A stretch of DNA of 64,000 nucleotides from CAZNGF01 sp964572855 (lineage in GTDB: Bacteria; Bipolaricaulota; Bipolaricaulia; RBG-16-55-9; JAJCYT01), in the NCBI GenBank assembly GCA_964572855.1, contig CAZNGF010000003.1:19439-83438 (forward strand). The letters are read 5' to 3'. The translations under genes and the position numbers were made by a program. The notes under the pieces are model-generated. The model did not search any database, was not told the DNA's origin, and saw nothing but the letters and a program-made list of their open reading frames with translations. Shown here piece by piece: positions 7,466 to 16,032 of this stretch (its first letter is position 1; the number at the start of each line of letters is the position of its first letter).

Positions 7466-8109
7466 CAGCTCAGCAGCGACTGGGCGGTGTGCAGCGCCGC
7501 CGACAGCGGGTTGACGATCCGCACGCCCGCTAACTCCCCGATACCGCGTTCGGCCAGCAGGAAGGCGTAGCTCATGCAGCCGGGCACGACCGCGTCAGCT
7601 CCCATCTTCGCCAGTGCGGACTCGAAGCGCGCCAGCGCCCCGTCGGGGTCGCGGACGATCTCCAGCACGCCGACCTCGACCGCGCCGATGCCGTCGACGT
7701 GCTCTGCAAAGCCCAGGCAGCGCACCTGTTCCTCCAGGATCGGGACGACCTCCTGGTTGATGGTCAGGATCGAAAACGTCCCGAACCCGGCCGCGGCGGT
7801 GGCGAACGAGGCGCGTACCGGTCCTACCACGGGAACGCCGGCGGTCTGCCGTACCGGCGCGATCCCTAAGTCGCTGTAGCACCCGATCACGAAGCCGTCG
7901 ACTCGGTCGCGCGTCCGCTCGACCAGCCGGACCAAGTGCGGCACGGCGTTCCGCTCGTCTTCGGGCGACTCGATCGAGGGCGGTCCGTCGTCGACCTCCA
8001 GTAACGCGACGCGCGCGCCGTTGAGGGCCAGTTCGTTCAGGATTCGCGTCCGCCTTTCCCGTTCCGCCTCGTCCAGGCCCGTGCCCGGAATCAGGTAGCC
8101 AATGGTCAT
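7465..8109 (-). CDS. Asp/Glu/hydantoin racemase family protein
   Basis: A 214-residue cofactor-independent racemase-type protein. The two catalytic Cys positions are both present: GFVIGCYSDLGI (about residue 98) and VVPGCMSYAF (about residue 180), and the N-terminal IGYLIPGTG strand fits the family. Known members racemise aspartate, glutamate, hydantoins or allantoin, or isomerise maleate. Start is ATG at 8109 with AAAGGAG upstream. Its placement between a BPL_N protein and an amidohydrolase suggests that stereoinversion of an amino acid derivative is part of the pathway, which would fit D-amino-acid peptides or hydantoins. The substrate is inference only. Confidence 0.8.
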   Translation of the reverse strand: MTIGYLIPGTGLDEAERERRTRILNELALNGARVALLEVDDGPPSIESPEDERNAVPHLVRLVERTRDRVDGFVIGCYSDLGIAPVRQTAGVPVVGPVRASFATAAAGFGTFSILTINQEVVPILEEQVRCLGFAEHVDGIGAVEVGVLEIVRDPDGALARFESALAKMGADAVVPGCMSYAFLLAERGIGELAGVRIVNPLSAALHTAQSLLS

Positions 8110-8153
8110 GGATGCTCCTTTGGTTTAAGTGCCGTTCCGGTCTCCGGTTTCCT

Positions 8154-9854
8154 TCAAGCCTGCAAACTCGGTGCCAGTCCCCGCTCGCGCGCCAGCGCCA
8201 TCCGGATCGCGTCGGCATGGCCTTCCAAAATCAACTGTACCGACAGGAACACGCTCACCGCGGACAGGTACGTTCCCGCCGCCAAGTAGTACGGGTTCTT
8301 GTCGAAGTGCTGGTAGGGCTGGACGGGGAGGTCCGGCGCGTCTGCGTCCACGCCGTTCAAAGCCAAGTCGACCAACGCCCCGGCTCCGCGCAGGAGCGCG
8401 CGCAGGCCCTGGTAGCCCGCGTCCTGGCCCCAGGCGATGGGGCGCTCGTAGTGAAGCGCGGCCCGCAGCGGGGCGAGCGTATGCGGGTCGGCCCGCGCGC
8501 CGAGCGCGATCAACTCGTCGATTGTCTCGTCGAGGCGTTCGGCCACGCCCGGCAGCGCGCGCAAGGATTCGTCCCAGACTCGCTCGGGGGGCAACCCCAT
8601 GATCGACAGGCTGTAGCGCGGGTCGAGCCACCACGGATTCTCGACCCCGGCGGCGCGCTCGCGCAAGCGATCGAATTTCTCCAAAACCTCAGCGGCCTGG
8701 CATTTGAGCGCCTTCAGGTCGGCGTCGAGCGCGAGGGACTCGGTCCGCTCGCCCAGGGGCGGTAGCGCCCGGCGGCCGGCCGCCGTTTCGGCGCCGAGCT
8801 CGCGGTGGCTGCCGGCCTGCCAGAAGAGCGCGTTGGCCAGCATGCGCGCGGCCACGCCCCACTCGGTGAGCGTGGCGGCGTCCGCGCCGAACTCGGGGTG
8901 CGAGCCGAACAGCACGACCCGTCCCAGGCCCAGGTGCCCCGCAACGACGACGCCCTTGCCCTCGCGCGCGCCGCGGGCGGCCAGCGTCTGCTCCGGCGGT
9001 ACGTCGACCGGCGCCAGGAAGTGTTCCGAGGGCGTGAAGCGCTCCGTCAGGCCGTCGAGCGAGGCCAGCGGGATCATGGCCGATGCCCCCTCGAGCGGCG
9101 GGTCGGCCGGCTCGAATAGCGGCCCGTTGTAGTGCGTGAGCTCGAACGTCTCGGGCAGGCCAGCCATCACCGGGTGCTCGGGGTTGGCGTTTCGCACGTG
9201 CCAGACGCCCACGCCGGGGGATTCCAGCCCGACCCATTCCTTGCCCTCGCAGTTCCAGACGCGCGCGCGAATCAGGTTCATGCAGCGCTTGGCCGGGCAG
9301 GTGTCGGTGAACGCCTCGGGCGCGACGGCCGCGTCGTACGAGCCCGCACACGAGCTCAAGTACAGCCCGCCGCGCCGCACGAACGCGACCACTTGTTCGG
9401 CCCCGGCCTCGCCCAGCGGGTTGAGCTGGCCGTGCATGGCCTGCCAGCCGCCGCCTGGGAATACCAGCGCGTCGAATCCTTCCAGAAACCCCTCGCGGAT
9501 GTGTTGGTCCGTGACGAACGCGCAGTCGAATCCCAACCGGCTCAGCAGCGCCATGTGGTGAAACGGCGCCCCGCCGCCGCCGTAGAGCGCCACGCGCAGC
9601 CGGGAAAGCCGCATAAGCCGCCCGGCCGGCGGGCGGGCCAGCGGGGTGGTCGAGACGTCGTGGTGCGCCAGCGCGCTTTGCGCGTCCGTGTCCAGTTCGG
9701 CCACGAACGCTCCCGTCGGGAGCGCGTGTCCTTCCGTGTCGATCGATTCCAGCGCCTCGTACACCGCGACGTCGCGGGCCAACAGGTCGTTGACGGCGCG
9801 ACAAGCGGCCTCCCAGCGCTCGGTGTCGGCGGTCCAGGTGGTCCAGCGTGTCAT
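8154..9854 (-). CDS. BPL_N-type glutamine-amidotransferase-like protein with a large C-terminal region
   Basis: A 566-residue protein. Residues about 80-290 match the BPL_N (biotin-protein ligase N-terminal) domain, a class-I amidotransferase-like fold: VALYGGGGAPFHHMALLS, DALVFPGGGWQAMHG and a nucleophile-elbow-like LYLSSCAGSYDAA with Cys, then CMNLIRARVWN and HPVMAGLPETFELTHYNGP. The C-terminal half (about 340-566) is mostly helical and I do not recognise it. No signal peptide is visible, so it should be cytosolic. ATG at 9854 is used, with AAAGGGGG upstream; a second in-frame ATG six bases earlier sits too close to that site. Its role in the peptide operon is unknown; it may act as a peptidase-like hydrolase. 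Confidence 0.7.
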   Translation of the reverse strand: MTRWTTWTADTERWEAACRAVNDLLARDVAVYEALESIDTEGHALPTGAFVAELDTDAQSALAHHDVSTTPLARPPAGRLMRLSRLRVALYGGGGAPFHHMALLSRLGFDCAFVTDQHIREGFLEGFDALVFPGGGWQAMHGQLNPLGEAGAEQVVAFVRRGGLYLSSCAGSYDAAVAPEAFTDTCPAKRCMNLIRARVWNCEGKEWVGLESPGVGVWHVRNANPEHPVMAGLPETFELTHYNGPLFEPADPPLEGASAMIPLASLDGLTERFTPSEHFLAPVDVPPEQTLAARGAREGKGVVVAGHLGLGRVVLFGSHPEFGADAATLTEWGVAARMLANALFWQAGSHRELGAETAAGRRALPPLGERTESLALDADLKALKCQAAEVLEKFDRLRERAAGVENPWWLDPRYSLSIMGLPPERVWDESLRALPGVAERLDETIDELIALGARADPHTLAPLRAALHYERPIAWGQDAGYQGLRALLRGAGALVDLALNGVDADAPDLPVQPYQHFDKNPYYLAAGTYLSAVSVFLSVQLILEGHADAIRMALARERGLAPSLQA

Positions 9855-9867
9855 GGGCATCCCCCTT

Positions 9868-10692
9868 TTAGAACTCGTCCAAGAACGCGCGCACCGCGTC
9901 CACGAACGCGACGTTCTCCTCCAGTTGCGGCGAGTGGCCGCTGCGCTCGAACACGACCAGGCGCGCGTTGGGGATGCGCTCGGCCAGGAGCTCGGCGGCC
10001 TCGGGTGGCGTGATCCAGTCGTGCCGGCCCACGGCAATCAGTGTCGGGACGCGGATCTCGCCCAAACGCTCCGTCAGGTCGTAGCGGGCGAATTCGTTGG
10101 AAAACATCGCGTTGTGCGTCTCAAAGCGGAAGCGCGGCTCGTCACCCCCCTCGGGCGGCTCCCCCGCCCAGTAGAGCGGCGCGATCCGTTCGAAGATGGC
10201 TTTGAAGTCCGCGTTGCTTTCGACCGTTCCCGCGAACATGCGGTCCAGCATGGCCTCGGTGAGTCCCGGCGCCCGGTCCAATTGGGAAAGGGCGTTGGCC
10301 TTGGCTTGGCCCACGAAGCGGTTGCTGGGCGCGGTGTCGCGCAGGATCAGGTGTGTCAGGCGCTCGGGGTGCTCCAGCGCGTACAGCAGCGCGATGAAGC
10401 CGCCGTATGACCCGCCGTAGAGGGCCATGCGCCCGAGCCCGAGTGCCGTCCGTACGCCCTCGGCGTCGGCGACGTACTGGGCGTTGCTGAAGGGCGGCGT
10501 CGCGCTGGCGCGCCCGCAGCCGCGCTGGTCGTAGGCCACCACGCGGTAGGCGTCGGCCAGCGGGCCGAGCGCCTTGAGTTCGTTGCGGTGGTCGGCGATG
10601 CCCGGCCCGCCGTGCAGGGCCAGCAGCGCGGGAGCGTGTTCGTCGCCGGCCGAATTGCAGTGCAGTTCGGCCCCGTTGATCGACAGGTTCAC
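9868..10692 (-). CDS. Alpha/beta hydrolase, proline-iminopeptidase-like
   Basis: A 274-residue alpha/beta hydrolase. The oxyanion-hole LALHGGPG motif, the VAYDQRGCGRAS strand, the nucleophile elbow GGSYGGF (Ser about residue 107) and the late catalytic His in RSGHSPQLEEN (about 255) are all visible, and IAVGRHDWITPPE carries the catalytic Asp. The HGGPG plus DQRGxGxS combination is typical of prolyl iminopeptidases and tricorn-interacting factor F1, which release N-terminal proline or other residues from short peptides. Start is GTG at 10692 with AAAGGAG upstream. Position between the DppB-like permease and the BPL_N gene supports peptide trimming in the cytosol. Confidence 0.85.
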   Translation of the reverse strand: MNLSINGAELHCNSAGDEHAPALLALHGGPGIADHRNELKALGPLADAYRVVAYDQRGCGRASATPPFSNAQYVADAEGVRTALGLGRMALYGGSYGGFIALLYALEHPERLTHLILRDTAPSNRFVGQAKANALSQLDRAPGLTEAMLDRMFAGTVESNADFKAIFERIAPLYWAGEPPEGGDEPRFRFETHNAMFSNEFARYDLTERLGEIRVPTLIAVGRHDWITPPEAAELLAERIPNARLVVFERSGHSPQLEENVAFVDAVRAFLDEF

Positions 10693-10702
10693 GCGGCTCC
10701 TT

Positions 10703-11641
10703 TCAGTCGTATTTGATCCTCGGGTCGAGGTAGGCGTACAGCACGTCGGTGACGAAGTTGATCAGCACGAACCAGAGCGTGAGGATCAGCGTCACGGCCT
10801 GCACGACGGGATAGTCTTTGACCACGGCGCTCTCCAGGATGAGCTGGCCCAGCCCCGGCAACGCGAAGATCGACTCGATGATGATCGCCCCGCCCAACAG
10901 ATAGCCGAACTGGAGCCCGACGATGGTGACAATCGGGATGAGCGCGTTTTTGAACGCATGGGTGAAGATGACCCGAATGTGTCCCAGCCCCAGCGCCCGC
11001 ATGGTCCGAATGTAGGGCTTTTTGATGACCTCCAGCATGCTCGTGCGCGTGATGCGCATGGTCACCGAGGTCATGGGCAGTGCCAGCGCCAGCACGGGCA
11101 TGACCATGTAGAGCAGGTGCGCCCCCCACCCTTCCGAGGGGAAGACGTAGGTCCCGATGGGCAGCCAGCGCAGCTCGACCGAGAACAGGATGATGAGCAG
11201 GATACCCACCCAAAACTGCGGCATGGACAGCCCCACGATGCTGAACAGGATGAAGCCGAAGTCGAGCCGGCGAAACACCGTGATCAGCACGCCCAACGGG
11301 ACGGCCACCAGCACCGACACCAGACTGGCCAGCGCCACAAGCTCGAGGCTCACGGGCAAGGCCACGCGCAGGCGATCGCTCACGGGGTTGCGCGTCTGAA
11401 TGGAAATCCCGAAGTCCCCGCGCAGCACGCCTCCGAGCCAGCCGACGTACTGCACGTGCAGCGGCTGGTCCAGGCCGAGCTGCTGCGTGACGCGTTCGGT
11501 GAGCTCGGGCGTGGCCATGATACCCAGCGAGGCGCGCACGGGGTCGCCCGGCACGATGTGGATCAGCAGGAAGACCAGCAGCGAGGCCCCCAGCGCGACG
11601 AAGGCCGTCAGGATGAGGCGGTCCAACAGGAACTTAAGCAC
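10703..11641 (-). CDS. Peptide-type ABC transporter permease, DppB-like
   Basis: A 312-residue inner-membrane permease with six helices. Typical DppB/OppB marks are the first helix followed by LLIHIVPGDPVRASLG, the VGWLGGVLRGDFGISIQTRNPV periplasmic segment, the ALGLGHIRVIFTHAFKNALIP coupling region and the FALPGLGQLILESAVVKDYP motif near the end. It should form the channel with the DppC-like protein at 5445-6275. The start is GTG at 11641. It follows the binding-protein gene after an 80-base gap containing a strong hairpin, so its transcript level is probably lower than that of the binding protein. Confidence 0.88.
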   Translation of the reverse strand: MLKFLLDRLILTAFVALGASLLVFLLIHIVPGDPVRASLGIMATPELTERVTQQLGLDQPLHVQYVGWLGGVLRGDFGISIQTRNPVSDRLRVALPVSLELVALASLVSVLVAVPLGVLITVFRRLDFGFILFSIVGLSMPQFWVGILLIILFSVELRWLPIGTYVFPSEGWGAHLLYMVMPVLALALPMTSVTMRITRTSMLEVIKKPYIRTMRALGLGHIRVIFTHAFKNALIPIVTIVGLQFGYLLGGAIIIESIFALPGLGQLILESAVVKDYPVVQAVTLILTLWFVLINFVTDVLYAYLDPRIKYD

Positions 11642-11666
11642 GGTTCACCCCGGTTGAAACGGAACG

Positions 11667-11707
11667 AAAACGCCGCGGGGGCGCGAGAGAGCCCACCCCC
11701 GCGGCGT
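11667..11707 (-). terminator. Hairpin with T-run after the peptide-binding protein gene (attenuator)
   Basis: On the minus strand a 12-bp perfect stem (arms 11696-11707 and 11670-11681, sequence ACGCCGCGGGGG) with a 14-base loop is followed by TTTT. It stands between the binding-protein and DppB-like genes; partial termination would raise binding-protein mRNA over permease mRNA. Confidence 0.7.
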
Positions 11708-11724
11708 CATCGCGGTGGACGTCG

Positions 11725-13353
11725 TCAAGCCAGCCAGACCTGCTCGAAGAACGTCTCCTGGTTGAGCAGCGGCTGGAAGCCCATCACGTTGTCGACCATC
11801 GCGTACGGCACCTCCTGCCAGGCGTAGAAGTACTTGGGCACCTGCGGGAGGATGACGTCGCGGTAGAGCTCCTCGTAGATGGCCTTGCGCTGGGCGGAGG
11901 GCAGCGTCGTGCGCCCCGCGTCCAGCAGCCGATTGGTCTCTTCGTCGTCCCAGAGTCCCTCGTTGAAGAAGGCGCCGCGGGCCAGCACGGGCGAGAGCCC
12001 CTGGTCGTGGTCGTAGAAACCGCTGAACGGCTCGAGCTGAATGCCGAAATCGGCTTCCGGACCCAGAATGTGCGAGAACCGCTCGGCCGTCTGGACCTGA
12101 CGGATATCGAGGTTGAGCCCGATCTGCGCCAGCTGTTCCTTGAACACCTCGGCCGAGCGGATCACGTCGGCCGCGCCCAGCGCCACCCAGGTCGTGAAGG
12201 TGAACCCGTCGGGGATGCCCGCCTCGTCGAGCAGCTCGCGCGCCCGGTTGAGGTTGGGCTGCAAGGCGTACGGGTTTTCCACGTCCAGCGAGGGCGGGAA
12301 GTCCACCACGTCGGCGTTGATGATCTGGCCGTTGGAGTTTTGCGCCTGCTGGAACAGGGCGACGTCGATGAGCACCTGCGGGTCGAGCGCCCAGGTGATG
12401 GCTTGGCGCAGCTTCGCGTTGTCGAACGGCGCGCGCTGGGTGTTGAACGACAAGAACCACTGGAAGCCGCCCGGCGGCGTCTTCGAGGCCTTGAAGCCGG
12501 GCTCCTGGTTGACCACGTCGATCAGGCTCAGCGGGACGCGCGAGATCCAGTCGAAGCCGCCGGACTCCAGCGCGCGCACGCGGGCGAAGTCGTCCGACAG
12601 GATGTTCCATTCGATGCGGTCCAGGTACGGCAGGTCGGGCTTGAAGTAGTCCTCGAACCGCTCCATGATCACGCGGTTGCCGGGGATGTACTCCAGCATG
12701 CGGAACGGGCCCGTGCCGATGGGGTCGTTGACGTAGTCGTGTCCCTCCAGGTCGGCTTTTTTGTTGACGATGCCGCTGAAGCCCGCCAGCGCGGCCAGCA
12801 GCGGGGCGAAGGGCTGGTCCCCGCCGGGGAACACCACGGTGCGCGGGTCCGGTGCCTGCACCTCCTTGCCCACCAGGCCGAGCAGCACGACGATGAGCGA
12901 GTGCCCCTGTGAGGGGTCGGTGGCCGTGTTGAAGGTGTGGGCCACGTCCTCGGCGGTCAGGACCTCGCCGTTGTGGAAGCGCACGCCCTCGTGCAGCCGG
13001 AAGGTGAGCGTTCCGTCCTCGGCCTGTTCCCAGGACTCGGCCAGGTCACCCACGATCTTGAGCTGTGACCCGTCGAGCTCGAAACGGACCAGCTTGTTGT
13101 AGAAGTTGTACCCGATCTGGAACGAGGTGATGGCCGAGACGTTGCGCCCGTCGAAGGACAACGGGTTCTGGCCGATGGAGATGCGCAGCGTCCCGCCCCG
13201 CTTCGGTGCGGCGCCCGTCTCCTGCGCCAGCGCCTTCCAACCCGTCCACGGCGCCAGCGCGCCGCCCGCCAGGGCCACGCCGGCGTACTTGAGAAACTCT
13301 CTGCGATAGAAACCCGTCCGGTAATCCGCGACTACCAGTTCGCGTTGCTTCAC
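11725..13353 (-). CDS. Peptide/nickel-type ABC substrate-binding protein (SBP family 5), Tat signal
   Basis: A 542-residue extracytoplasmic binding protein of SBP family 5. The N-terminus carries a twin-arginine signal, FYRREFLKYAGVALAGGALA, and the mature part has the family signature around LTFRLHEGVRFHNGEVLTAEDVAH, with the later AITWALDPQVLID and DDEETNRLLD regions. Family members bind oligopeptides, dipeptides, nickel or oligosaccharides for ABC import. GTG at 13353 is chosen because AAAGGAGG lies seven bases upstream. Export by Tat means it folds before crossing the membrane. It is followed by a hairpin and the DppB-like permease; no ATPase gene for this system exists in the window. Confidence 0.88.
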   Translation of the reverse strand: MKQRELVVADYRTGFYRREFLKYAGVALAGGALAPWTGWKALAQETGAAPKRGGTLRISIGQNPLSFDGRNVSAITSFQIGYNFYNKLVRFELDGSQLKIVGDLAESWEQAEDGTLTFRLHEGVRFHNGEVLTAEDVAHTFNTATDPSQGHSLIVVLLGLVGKEVQAPDPRTVVFPGGDQPFAPLLAALAGFSGIVNKKADLEGHDYVNDPIGTGPFRMLEYIPGNRVIMERFEDYFKPDLPYLDRIEWNILSDDFARVRALESGGFDWISRVPLSLIDVVNQEPGFKASKTPPGGFQWFLSFNTQRAPFDNAKLRQAITWALDPQVLIDVALFQQAQNSNGQIINADVVDFPPSLDVENPYALQPNLNRARELLDEAGIPDGFTFTTWVALGAADVIRSAEVFKEQLAQIGLNLDIRQVQTAERFSHILGPEADFGIQLEPFSGFYDHDQGLSPVLARGAFFNEGLWDDEETNRLLDAGRTTLPSAQRKAIYEELYRDVILPQVPKYFYAWQEVPYAMVDNVMGFQPLLNQETFFEQVWLA

Positions 13354-13414
13354 AACAACCTCCTTTGGGTGATGGACGCTTTGCTCAAATGCGCGTTTTG
13401 CTCCCCTCCTTTCC

Positions 13415-15169
13415 CTAAGCCGATGAGGATTGTTCCAGTTGGATGCGCGCGCGGCGCACGGCCCCCGCGACGCCGTTGAGGGCTTGCCGCAGGTCCACTT
13501 GGGCGAAGCGCTTTTCATCGTCGTGCAAGCCCTCCAGCGCCTTGGCCTGCGCCAGCGCCGGCAGCGCCGGACGCGGCATGGCCGGGTCGTGCTGGAAGCG
13601 GGGCGACGTCGTGTGATCGAGCGGGACCAAATCTCGGCTCAGCGCCAGCAGCGCGGCGTTGGCCGCCGCCGGATTCATCCCCTCCAGCCCGTCGTAGAAG
13701 CGTTCCAACGCGCCGCTGAGTCGATCGAACTCGCCCTCGGCGCGGGCGAAGTCCAGTTCGACGCCGGCACCCGCGGCGGCCGCCTTGTACTCGGCCAGTG
13801 CGTCCGTCATGCGCGCGACGGTCACGCGGTAGTCGAAGGGGTAGACCTCGCAGTTGAGCGCGCGCCGCAGCGAGACCGCGTAGACCTTGAGGTCGCGCAG
13901 CAGGTTGTCGCGGTCGGCGATCTCGAGCGTGTCGGCCTCGGTGTGCCACTCGACGTTCCCGCCGCACCCGCCCACGGGGTAGAGCCCGCGGCGCCGCTTC
14001 TCCTCGGCGGGGATGGTGGACAGCAGCATGTAGAAGCTGCTCACGCCGATGTTGTTGAAGCTGTAGTCGCCGGCGCGCAAGGGGCGCATGAAGCTGGCCT
14101 CCTGGCCCGAGACGTCGCGGATGGCCCGCGCGCAGAAGCCTTCGGCCTCGGGCATGACCAGCACGTCCTCGTAGGCCGTGGCCCAGCGGCAGCCGGGCGA
14201 GTCGACGTTGACCTGGGCGATGCAGTGCTGGTCGATTTCCTGGGCGAATTCGTCGGCGTACCAGGCCGAGCCCGCGTAGCGCCCGGTGGAGTGGCCCGGC
14301 CACCAGCAGAGCTTGAGCGCCCGCTTGAGCCCACCCGCCTGCTGAAAGACACGCGCCAGCTCCAGCAGCGTCGCGTTGCCCACGGCGTTGTCGCCGATCC
14401 CCACGCCCCAGGAGTCCACGTGCCCATGGGCGAGCACGAACTCGTCGGATTCGCCGCCGCCCACGGTGGCCTCCAGTACGGGCAGGGGTTTCCACCCCTC
14501 GTCGAGTTCCGTGCTGAGCGCGACGCGCACCGCCCCAGCCTGGCAGGCTTCGGCCAGTGCCTTCCCGTCGGGGTTGTTCACCGAGAGGATCGGGGTTTTC
14601 GGGAGTTCCTTGCGGTTCTCCAGCCCCGGCGAGCCCCACACCGGCGAGGCCATGCTGTCGTGAATCCGCTTGCCGGGGTTGATGTAGATCTGCGCGACGG
14701 CGCCAGCACGCTCCAACGCGTCGATTTTGCTGGGGAGGGCGAAGCCCTCGCAGAGCGCGATCTTGCCCCGCACGTCGCCGCCGCCCACGTTGACGTCGAA
14801 GAAATCGTCCAGCCCCTTGGCCTGCCCGCCGCCGGTGTAGACGAGCTCACCCTCGCGTCCCGCGGGCCCGGTCGAGGCCGAGAAGCTCACGGACTTGACC
14901 CGGACCTCGTGTGGCTCGGGCGCGGTGACGCGCAGGCTCGCGGCCTTGGGGACGCTGATGTAGAGCGTGGGCTCGAAACGCTTGTACGGCACGCCGAACG
15001 CCTTCAAACGCCCTTCCAGGAAGTCGAACGCGCGACGCTCGTCCTCCGAGCCCGACTCGCGCACGAGCCCGTTGAACGTCTCGAGCAGCGCCCAGGGCTC
15101 CTCGATCGACATTTGCTCCAGCAGCTCCCGCTCGGCCGTGGGGTCCACGGCGCCGTGCAACGCGTTCAT
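13415..15169 (-). CDS. M28-like metallopeptidase with a PA-type insert; usual Glu pair not seen
   Basis: A 584-residue protein. Residues about 85-235 form a PA-like inserted domain; the peptidase core carries the first metal-ligand region LAHGHVDSWGVGIGDNAVG (His 250, Asp 252, Asp 260) and a later NVDSPG (Asp 323). Where classical M28 enzymes have W-D-A-E-E-F-G with the catalytic and zinc-binding Glu pair, this protein has WWPGHSTGRYAGS (about 289-301), so the Glu pair is replaced by His-Ser. I have seen similar GHSTGRYAGS segments in a subgroup called M28 peptidases, so it may be a distinct active-site type. ATG at 15169 overlaps the regulator stop as ATGA. No signal peptide is visible. Confidence 0.78.
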   Translation of the reverse strand: MNALHGAVDPTAERELLEQMSIEEPWALLETFNGLVRESGSEDERRAFDFLEGRLKAFGVPYKRFEPTLYISVPKAASLRVTAPEPHEVRVKSVSFSASTGPAGREGELVYTGGGQAKGLDDFFDVNVGGGDVRGKIALCEGFALPSKIDALERAGAVAQIYINPGKRIHDSMASPVWGSPGLENRKELPKTPILSVNNPDGKALAEACQAGAVRVALSTELDEGWKPLPVLEATVGGGESDEFVLAHGHVDSWGVGIGDNAVGNATLLELARVFQQAGGLKRALKLCWWPGHSTGRYAGSAWYADEFAQEIDQHCIAQVNVDSPGCRWATAYEDVLVMPEAEGFCARAIRDVSGQEASFMRPLRAGDYSFNNIGVSSFYMLLSTIPAEEKRRRGLYPVGGCGGNVEWHTEADTLEIADRDNLLRDLKVYAVSLRRALNCEVYPFDYRVTVARMTDALAEYKAAAAGAGVELDFARAEGEFDRLSGALERFYDGLEGMNPAAANAALLALSRDLVPLDHTTSPRFQHDPAMPRPALPALAQAKALEGLHDDEKRFAQVDLRQALNGVAGAVRRARIQLEQSSSA

Positions 15170-15885
15170 GATCCTCCTCTGCTTTCGCCCTGCCCCACCA
15201 GCCGGCTGTGCACCCGCGCGAGGTGGTCCCACATGGCGGTCTCGGCCTCTGAGGCGTCTTGCCGCTCGATGGCGCTGACCAGGCGGTCGTGCTCACGGAT
15301 TGAATCCTCGATCCCACCCAAGTCCTTCCCGGAGAAGTAGATCCGTTGCAGGATGAGCCAGATCGGCTGATAGAGGTGGGCCACCAGCGTCTCGACCTGT
15401 TCCTGAATGGCTTCGTTGTCCGCAAACGAGGCGACTAGGTTGTGGAAGCGCTGATCCAGCTCCTTGAAGCGCTCGACGTCCCCGTCCGCGGCGACCTCCC
15501 GCATCGAAGCGCACAGCTTCCACAGGGACGCCAGTTGTGCGTCGGTGCGGCGTCGGGCGGCCAGGGCGGCCACCTTGCTCTCCAGGCACATGCGCAGCTC
15601 GAGTACCTCTGCCGGGTTCTTGATCGAGGGCGGGACGTTGAGGTCGTTGAACGACGTGCTCTTGACGTAGATGCCATCGCCCACCTTGATCTCGATCACG
15701 CCCGAGGCCTGCAGCACCGCCAGCGCCTCGCGCACCGAAGAGCGGCCCACGCCGGTCTCCTCGGTGATCACGCGCTCGGGGGGCAGCTTGGCGCCGACCC
15801 CGTAATGGCCGTCCTTGATCATCCTGACCAGCTGTTCGATCACGTGGAGCGAGCGCTTCTTGGTCACGACCTTCTCCAGGTGCAC
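15166..15885 (-). CDS. FadR-subfamily GntR transcriptional regulator
   Basis: A 239-residue regulator. The N-terminal winged helix (about 10-75) carries KLPPERVITEETGVGRSSVREALAVL, and the C-terminal helical FCD ligand domain (about 90-225) carries ELRMCLESKVAALAA, ELDQRFHNLVAS and SIREHDRLVSAIERQD, with metal-binding Asp and His residues at the usual spots. FCD regulators bind small acids or amino acids and usually repress. GTG at 15885 has AAGGAGGG upstream. It is the first gene of the long peptide operon, so it most likely represses that operon until a substrate or breakdown product binds; the doubled heptamer inside its promoter is the probable operator. Confidence 0.9.
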   Translation of the reverse strand: MHLEKVVTKKRSLHVIEQLVRMIKDGHYGVGAKLPPERVITEETGVGRSSVREALAVLQASGVIEIKVGDGIYVKSTSFNDLNVPPSIKNPAEVLELRMCLESKVAALAARRRTDAQLASLWKLCASMREVAADGDVERFKELDQRFHNLVASFADNEAIQEQVETLVAHLYQPIWLILQRIYFSGKDLGGIEDSIREHDRLVSAIERQDASEAETAMWDHLARVHSRLVGQGESRGGS

Positions 15886-15913
15886 GGGCCCTCCTTGCCG
15901 CCGGGCGGGGCGG

Positions 15914-15942
15914 ATTAAACTGACTATCAGCTATCAGACCAA
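15914..15942 (-). promoter_or_regulatory. Promoter of the peptide operon with direct-repeat operator
   Basis: Minus strand: TTGGTC (15937-15942), 17-base spacer, TTTAAT (15914-15919). The spacer is filled by two head-to-tail copies of CTGATAG (plus strand CTATCAG at 15924-15930 and 15931-15937), a likely binding site for the FadR-type regulator encoded just downstream. Confidence 0.6.
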
Positions 15943-16032
15943 TTTTGCCGACCTGACTCTAGCACACCCTTTGCGGCGGTGTCAAGCCCGTGAAGCTCGA
16001 CCTTCGCGGGATGCCGAGATCGGGTCAACCGT

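Noticed and set aside
13430..15340. A 636-codon open frame on the plus strand over the M28 and regulator genes
   Set aside because: It is antisense to two recognisable genes, has no protein family pattern and results from high GC, which removes stop codons from the opposite strand.
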